This document shows positions 62,511 to 64,000 of a DNA stretch of 64,000 bases, in pieces. Each line of letters begins with the position of its first letter. The first letter of the stretch is position 1. Below the pieces are notes generated by a model, which worked only from the letters and a program-made list of their open reading frames with translations, ran no database searches and was not told the DNA's origin. Origin of the DNA: an uncultured Clostridia bacterium (GTDB lineage: Bacteria > Bacillota > Clostridia > Lachnospirales > Lachnospiraceae); NCBI GenBank assembly GCA_948472945.1, contig CAOKVX010000012.1:1-64000 (forward strand), given 5' to 3'. A program made the translations under genes and the position numbers.

Positions 62511-62879
62511 CTATTCTTCGTCGACAAAAATCTCCAAATATGATTGAATTCTTGCTTTTTGATTTAATTCTTCCATCACTCCAAATTCCGGGTCATAATA
62601 TTTCCCATCATAGTATAAAATCCAATGACCGTATTTGGGCAAGAGAACTTTAAGAATACACACTTTTGGTAAAACAGAAGTGTTATCTGCTTTGGTCATC
62701 GTCTTTGCCTGACTTATTCCATAATAGTCCAGCGCTTTCTCAATATCTTTTTTCCCCGTACCCGTTTCATTTTTCATAACAGAAACTACTTCTTCTACCG
62801 TTACATCTGCGAGCATAGCAACACAAGCCTGTCCACATAAATAATCTGTAGGTTGCTTAATATAATTAATTTTTTTCAC
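62511..62879 (-). CDS. Small C39-like cysteine peptidase domain protein
   Basis: The 122-residue protein has the C39-like active site: Cys in QPTDYLCGQACVAML (near 15) and His/Asp in YGHWILYYDGKYYDPEFG (near 88-99). There is no signal peptide or ABC transporter domain, unlike bacteriocin-processing C39 enzymes. It could be an intracellular cysteine peptidase or transglutaminase-like toxin or effector. GTG is the start, with AAGGA ten bases away. It lies upstream of the HD-M29 fusion, 41 bp apart, perhaps in the same transcript. Confidence 0.72.
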   Translation of the reverse strand: MKKINYIKQPTDYLCGQACVAMLADVTVEEVVSVMKNETGTGKKDIEKALDYYGISQAKTMTKADNTSVLPKVCILKVLLPKYGHWILYYDGKYYDPEFGVMEELNQKARIQSYLEIFVDEE

Positions 62880-63042
62880 TGTATATTATTCCTTTGTTTT
62901 ATCTGATACCCATTCTATAAAAATTTATTGTTTATCTTAATCATTCGTCAAATATTCATGAAAGCACGGATGTTTTCCTCATTGATTTGCATGAATAGAA
63001 AATTAAATTTTCATTTTATTTTTTTCAGTTAAAATATATAAT

Positions 63043-63386
63043 GAGCAGCGCTGTAAGCCGGGTTCTGTCTTGGGTAATCATCTATCTAATCCTGCTGTTG
63101 CCAACAGGCTTAAGCGACCTACCCGAAAGCACGACGGGCCGCCGTATAGCTTTCTGTTCGGTCTTGCTTCGGATGGGGTTTACATGTGCCTTTGCCGTTA
63201 CCGACAAAGCGGTGGGCTCTTACCCCGCCTTTCCACCCTTACCCGCCGTAGGCGGGCGGTTTATTTCTGTTGCACTGGCCTGAGAGTCACCTCCACCGGA
63301 CGTTATCCGGCATCCTGCCCTGCGAAGCCCGGACTTTCCTCACCTGCTGTCTTTCGACATTGCAGCCGCGATTACCCGCGCTGCTC
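63043..63386 (-). ncRNA. rnpB: RNase P RNA, class A
   Basis: The minus strand reads GAGCAGCGCGGGTAATCGCG at the 5' end, with GAGGAAAGTCCGGGCTTCGC, GGTAAGGGTGGAAAGG and AGACAGAACCCGGCTTACAG in the conserved positions, closing with CGCTGCTC to form helix P1. The length of 344 bases and the conserved core segments leave little doubt. It catalyses 5' maturation of tRNA. ORFs called across this interval on the plus strand are artefacts. A promoter abuts the 5' end. Confidence 0.97.
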
Positions 63387-63415
63387 AGTATAATCCACTA
63401 TATAACAAAAAACAA
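63387..63415 (-). promoter_or_regulatory. Promoter of rnpB
   Basis: On the minus strand TTGTTT and TATACT are 17 bases apart, and the -10 ends where the conserved GAGCAGCG begins. The start point is therefore within the first few bases of P1. Confidence 0.6.
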
Positions 63416-63472
63416 AACTTTTACTCTCACAGATTGTATGATACTTAACTCAAGAAATATCTTTCGCACATA

Positions 63473-64000
63473 TCATACCGGAAATACGCTCTTTCCCACA
63501 AACTCCCTTAGAATTGAATTGTAGGCTATATTCTCACTGCTGACCCCTAAGAAATAATCGAGGAATTTGAGAAGTCTCTTTGCCTCCACATATTCCGGGG
63601 AATTCCTGTCAACCTTGAACAACAGCGGCTCCGCATACTGTTTGAGAACGGAGAGCTCATATATTAGGACCGAGTTGAACATTGCGTCGGCCTCCTCCTG
63701 AAACGGAAAAATATATTTGTCCTCCCCGTTTCTTACCGACTGCCACATACCAATTGTCTTTGTCGCGTCTGCTCCCCTTGTTCTGGCGTCTCTCACTATT
63801 CTTCTCAACAGCCTTCCGTCCGTCGTGGGAATTCTGTTGTGCTCGTCTATGTTAAGCTGGGTAAGCGCGCTTATATATATTTTAAATTTGCTGTCCCTCG
63901 GCAGCGAGTATGATAGTTTATCATTCAGGCCGTGTATTCCCTCAATAACAAGTATATCGTCCTTGCCAAGCCTTTTTCTGCGGCCCTTGTACTCGCGCTC
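63473..64000 (-). CDS. C-terminal part of a uridine kinase-like nucleoside kinase (truncated by window)
   Basis: The frame is open to the window edge, so the ORF track's ATG at 63808 is internal. The visible 175 residues contain LVIEGIHGLNDKLSYSLPRD, LTQLNIDEHNRIPTTDGRLLRRIVRDA and a long C-terminal helical region (EEADAMFNSVLIYELSVL), typical of the TGS-domain-containing uridine/cytidine kinase family of Clostridia. The N-terminal TGS domain and P-loop should lie beyond position 64000. Phosphorylation of a nucleoside is inferred. Confidence 0.85.
   Translation of the reverse strand, partial: EREYKGRRKRLGKDDILVIEGIHGLNDKLSYSLPRDSKFKIYISALTQLNIDEHNRIPTTDGRLLRRIVRDARTRGADATKTIGMWQSVRNGEDKYIFPFQEEADAMFNSVLIYELSVLKQYAEPLLFKVDRNSPEYVEAKRLLKFLDYFLGVSSENIAYNSILREFVGKSVFPV

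Noticed and set aside
63041-63524. Plus-strand ORFs of 80-107 residues
   Set aside because: They overlap rnpB on the other strand and have no coding character.

Overview
The window looks like chromosomal DNA of a low-to-moderate GC Clostridia member, most likely a Lachnospiraceae gut anaerobe. The grounds are the gene families and their order (yqfC-yqfD-phoH-ybeY, scpA-scpB, proB-DUF896-5-FCL-proA), sporulation genes (spoIVA, yqfC/yqfD, a SpoVB-like flippase, a BofC-like protein), strong GGAGG-type ribosome binding sites, frequent TTG/GTG starts, and a class A RNase P RNA. No species can be named from sequence alone. Most genes are on the minus strand.

Layout. 0-4 kb: an aldo/keto reductase-larB-larC operon (nickel-pincer cofactor) and an XRE regulator. 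4.4-7.7 kb: a large hybrid sensor kinase whose leader holds a 64-bp hairpin repeat. 8-14 kb: rpsO-pnp with structured leaders, a secreted Ig-like protein, and glnA with an ANTAR pseudo-receiver protein. 14-19.4 kb: a membrane module (VTC-type polymerase, DUF4956, CotH kinase) divergent from a two-component system, with an identical 16-bp inverted box serving each promoter. 19.4-28 kb: scpA-scpB, a phosphoesterase, a TraX-like protein, an iron alcohol dehydrogenase, and the radical SAM/DUF2344/Rng operon whose leader holds a second, multi-copy version of the 64-bp repeat. 28-29 kb is a decay zone with a frameshifted DUF2726-like remnant. 29.4-38 kb: tyrS, a zinc-ribbon membrane protein, a MurJ/SpoVB-like flippase, a DUF3048 lipoprotein, ybeY, phoH, yqfD, yqfC and rpsU (58 codons, absent from the ORF track). 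38-54 kb: alaS, an M14 peptidase, the proline operon, two flavoproteins, a BofC-like protein, a membrane MutS-like ATPase, an SH3-NlpC/P60 hydrolase and spoIVA.

54-57.2 kb is an AT-rich accessory patch. It carries a LytTR regulator translationally coupled to an unlisted 40-residue membrane peptide, a divergent small secreted protein ending in a poly-Gly tail, orphan promoters and palindromes without a gene, and a TetR-oxidoreductase pair with clear dyad operators. 57-64 kb: a second secreted Ig-like protein, a DacF-type carboxypeptidase, purE, an HD-hydrolase/M29-aminopeptidase fusion, a small C39-like cysteine peptidase, rnpB and the C-terminal part of a uridine-kinase-like protein cut by the window edge.

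Most worth following up: the 64-bp hairpin repeat found in two gene leaders in the same orientation; the matched response-regulator boxes of the CotH/DUF4956/VTC module; the LytTR/micropeptide/secreted-protein locus; the HD-M29 fusion; and ybeY, which lacks a usable ATG/GTG/TTG start. All functions are inferred by reading; no database search was run.
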